NCBI GenBank assembly: GCA_902826335.1
Contig: CADEEL010000014.1
Span: forward strand, 6,418-68,510
Reading direction: 5' to 3'
Length of the DNA stretch: 62,093 nt
From: an uncultured Alphaproteobacteria bacterium
GTDB lineage: Bacteria; Pseudomonadota; Alphaproteobacteria; Caulobacterales; Aquidulcibacteraceae
The translations under genes and the position numbers were made by a program. Positions 61,181 to 62,093 of the stretch are shown here, one piece after another. The notes below the pieces were generated by a model that had not been told where the DNA came from, ran no database searches, and saw only the letters and a list, made by a program, of their open reading frames with translations. Numbering within the stretch: the first letter of the stretch is position 1; each line of letters opens with the position of its first letter.

Positions 61181-62093
61181 ATGACAAGTTCTCATGTCGA
61201 TGTCCTCATTGTCGGCGCCGGGCTTTCCGGCATCGGCGCGGCGCGCCATCTCACCAAGAGGTGTCCGGCCAAGAGCTATGTTATTCTCGAAGGCCGCGCC
61301 GCCATCGGCGGCACGTGGGACTTGTTCCGCTATCCCGGCGTGCGCTCGGACAGCGACATGTTCACGCTCGGCTACGCCTTCAAACCATGGACCGAGGCCA
61401 AGGCCATCGCCGATGGGCCGTCCATTCTGAATTACGTGCGCCAGACGGCGCGTGAAAACGATATTGAGCGCCATATCAAATTCAATCACCAAGTGAAGAG
61501 CGCCGCCTGGTCTTCGCGTGATGCGCGCTGGACGGTTGAGGCGATCCACAATGGCGCGCCGGTGACGTTCACATGCAATTTTCTGCTGATGTGCGCCGGT
61601 TATTATCGGTATGCGGAGGGGTATGCGCCGGAATTCCCCGGCATGGCGCGGTTCGCCGGCCGCATCGTCCATCCGCAGAACTGGCCGGAGGATTTGGATT
61701 ACGCGGGTAAGCGTGTCGTGATCATCGGCTCGGGCGCGACGGCCGTGACGCTTGTGCCCGCCATGGCCGAGCGGGCCGCGCATGTTGTCATGCTGCAGCG
61801 CTCGCCGACTTATATGTTCTCAATGCCGGCGCGCGATGGGTTCGCCAATTTCCTGCGTCGAATCCTGCCGGCGCAAGCAGCCTATGAAGTCACGCGCTTC
61901 ATGCGCATCACCATGCAGCAGATCATGTTCAAGCTGGCGCGCGCGCGGCCGGCGCGCACGCGCGCGCGGCTGATCGAGCACGTGCGCGAGCGCTTGGGCC
62001 CGGACTATGATGTCGCGCGGCATTTCACACCGACCTACAATCCGTGGGATCAGCGCCTGTGCCTGGTGCCGGATGACGATCTCTTCACCGCGA
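61181..62093 (+). CDS. Flavin-containing (Baeyer-Villiger-like) monooxygenase, 3' end cut
   Basis: From ATG 61181 the frame is open to the window edge (304 codons). VLIVGAGLSGIGAARHL is the FAD-binding motif, GGTWDLFRYPGVRSDSDMF is the conserved cofactor region, FAGRIVHPQNWPED is the FxGxxxHxxxWP-type fingerprint of flavin monooxygenases, and VVIIGSGATAVTLVPAMA binds NADPH. It should insert oxygen into ketones or hydroxylate; substrate unknown. It is divergent from the ECF sigma gene, which could control it. Confidence 0.9.
   Translation, partial: MTSSHVDVLIVGAGLSGIGAARHLTKRCPAKSYVILEGRAAIGGTWDLFRYPGVRSDSDMFTLGYAFKPWTEAKAIADGPSILNYVRQTARENDIERHIKFNHQVKSAAWSSRDARWTVEAIHNGAPVTFTCNFLLMCAGYYRYAEGYAPEFPGMARFAGRIVHPQNWPEDLDYAGKRVVIIGSGATAVTLVPAMAERAAHVVMLQRSPTYMFSMPARDGFANFLRRILPAQAAYEVTRFMRITMQQIMFKLARARPARTRARLIEHVRERLGPDYDVARHFTPTYNPWDQRLCLVPDDDLFTA

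Noticed and set aside
1..62093. CRISPR arrays, rRNA genes, transposase-bearing insertion sequences
   Set aside because: No regularly spaced identical repeats, no rRNA-like sequence and no transposase motifs were seen; only one tRNA was found.

Overview
The window reads as a high-GC alphaproteobacterial chromosome carrying one integrated genomic island. The lineage call rests on gene families and order: ChvI/ChvG followed by a PTS EIIA and HPr, a DivL-like kinase next to tsaE-amgK-murU-addB-addA-trxA, trpF-trpB-trpA-accD-folC, and rpsA-cmk with ihfB. A Caulobacterales-like relative is plausible, but the order cannot be fixed from sequence alone.

Layout. (1) 1-2730, chromosomal: a cut-off secreted protein, a small unknown gene, and a four-gene operon built on a ferric-reductase-type membrane domain fused to a Rieske domain. 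(2) About 2971-22347, island: a tyrosine integrase abuts the 3' end of a tRNA-Leu(CAG) gene, and a diverged copy of the tRNA 3' end lies near 2971. Cargo from left to right: an unknown gene; a restriction-modification operon (C5 DNA methyltransferase, GHKL/MORC-like ATPase, Z1 helicase-like ATPase, PD-(D/E)XK protein, one unrecognised gene); two paralogous AlpA-like regulators; a four-gene operon facing an XRE regulator; a HEPN-motif gene with a partner; a relaxase; and a winged-helix/Hsp70-like ATPase pair. No coupling protein or type IV secretion genes are present, so it looks like a mobilisable element. (3) 22348-62093, chromosome: a WYL-regulator remnant, an ABC-2 exporter with two ATPases, polA, ChvI/ChvG and PTS proteins, the DivL-like kinase, a ferredoxin and its putative reductase, peptidoglycan recycling (amgK/murU), AddAB recombination, thioredoxin, folate, fatty acid and tryptophan genes, mscL, ihfB, rpsA, cmk, a ParDE-type toxin-antitoxin pair, an ECF sigma/anti-sigma/periplasmic sensor trio, and a flavin monooxygenase cut by the right edge.

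The most unusual signals are: a dispersed palindromic repeat whose arms covary between copies and which in one case lies in frame inside addA; a toxin-antitoxin pair bracketed by two copies of the 5' end of cmk; a duplicated trpB tail separated from trpB by inverted GC-rich repeats, with the old tail still overlapping the trpA start; and two little-known gene pairs in the island (HEPN-motif plus partner, winged helix plus Hsp70-like ATPase) that are candidates for new defence or stress modules.
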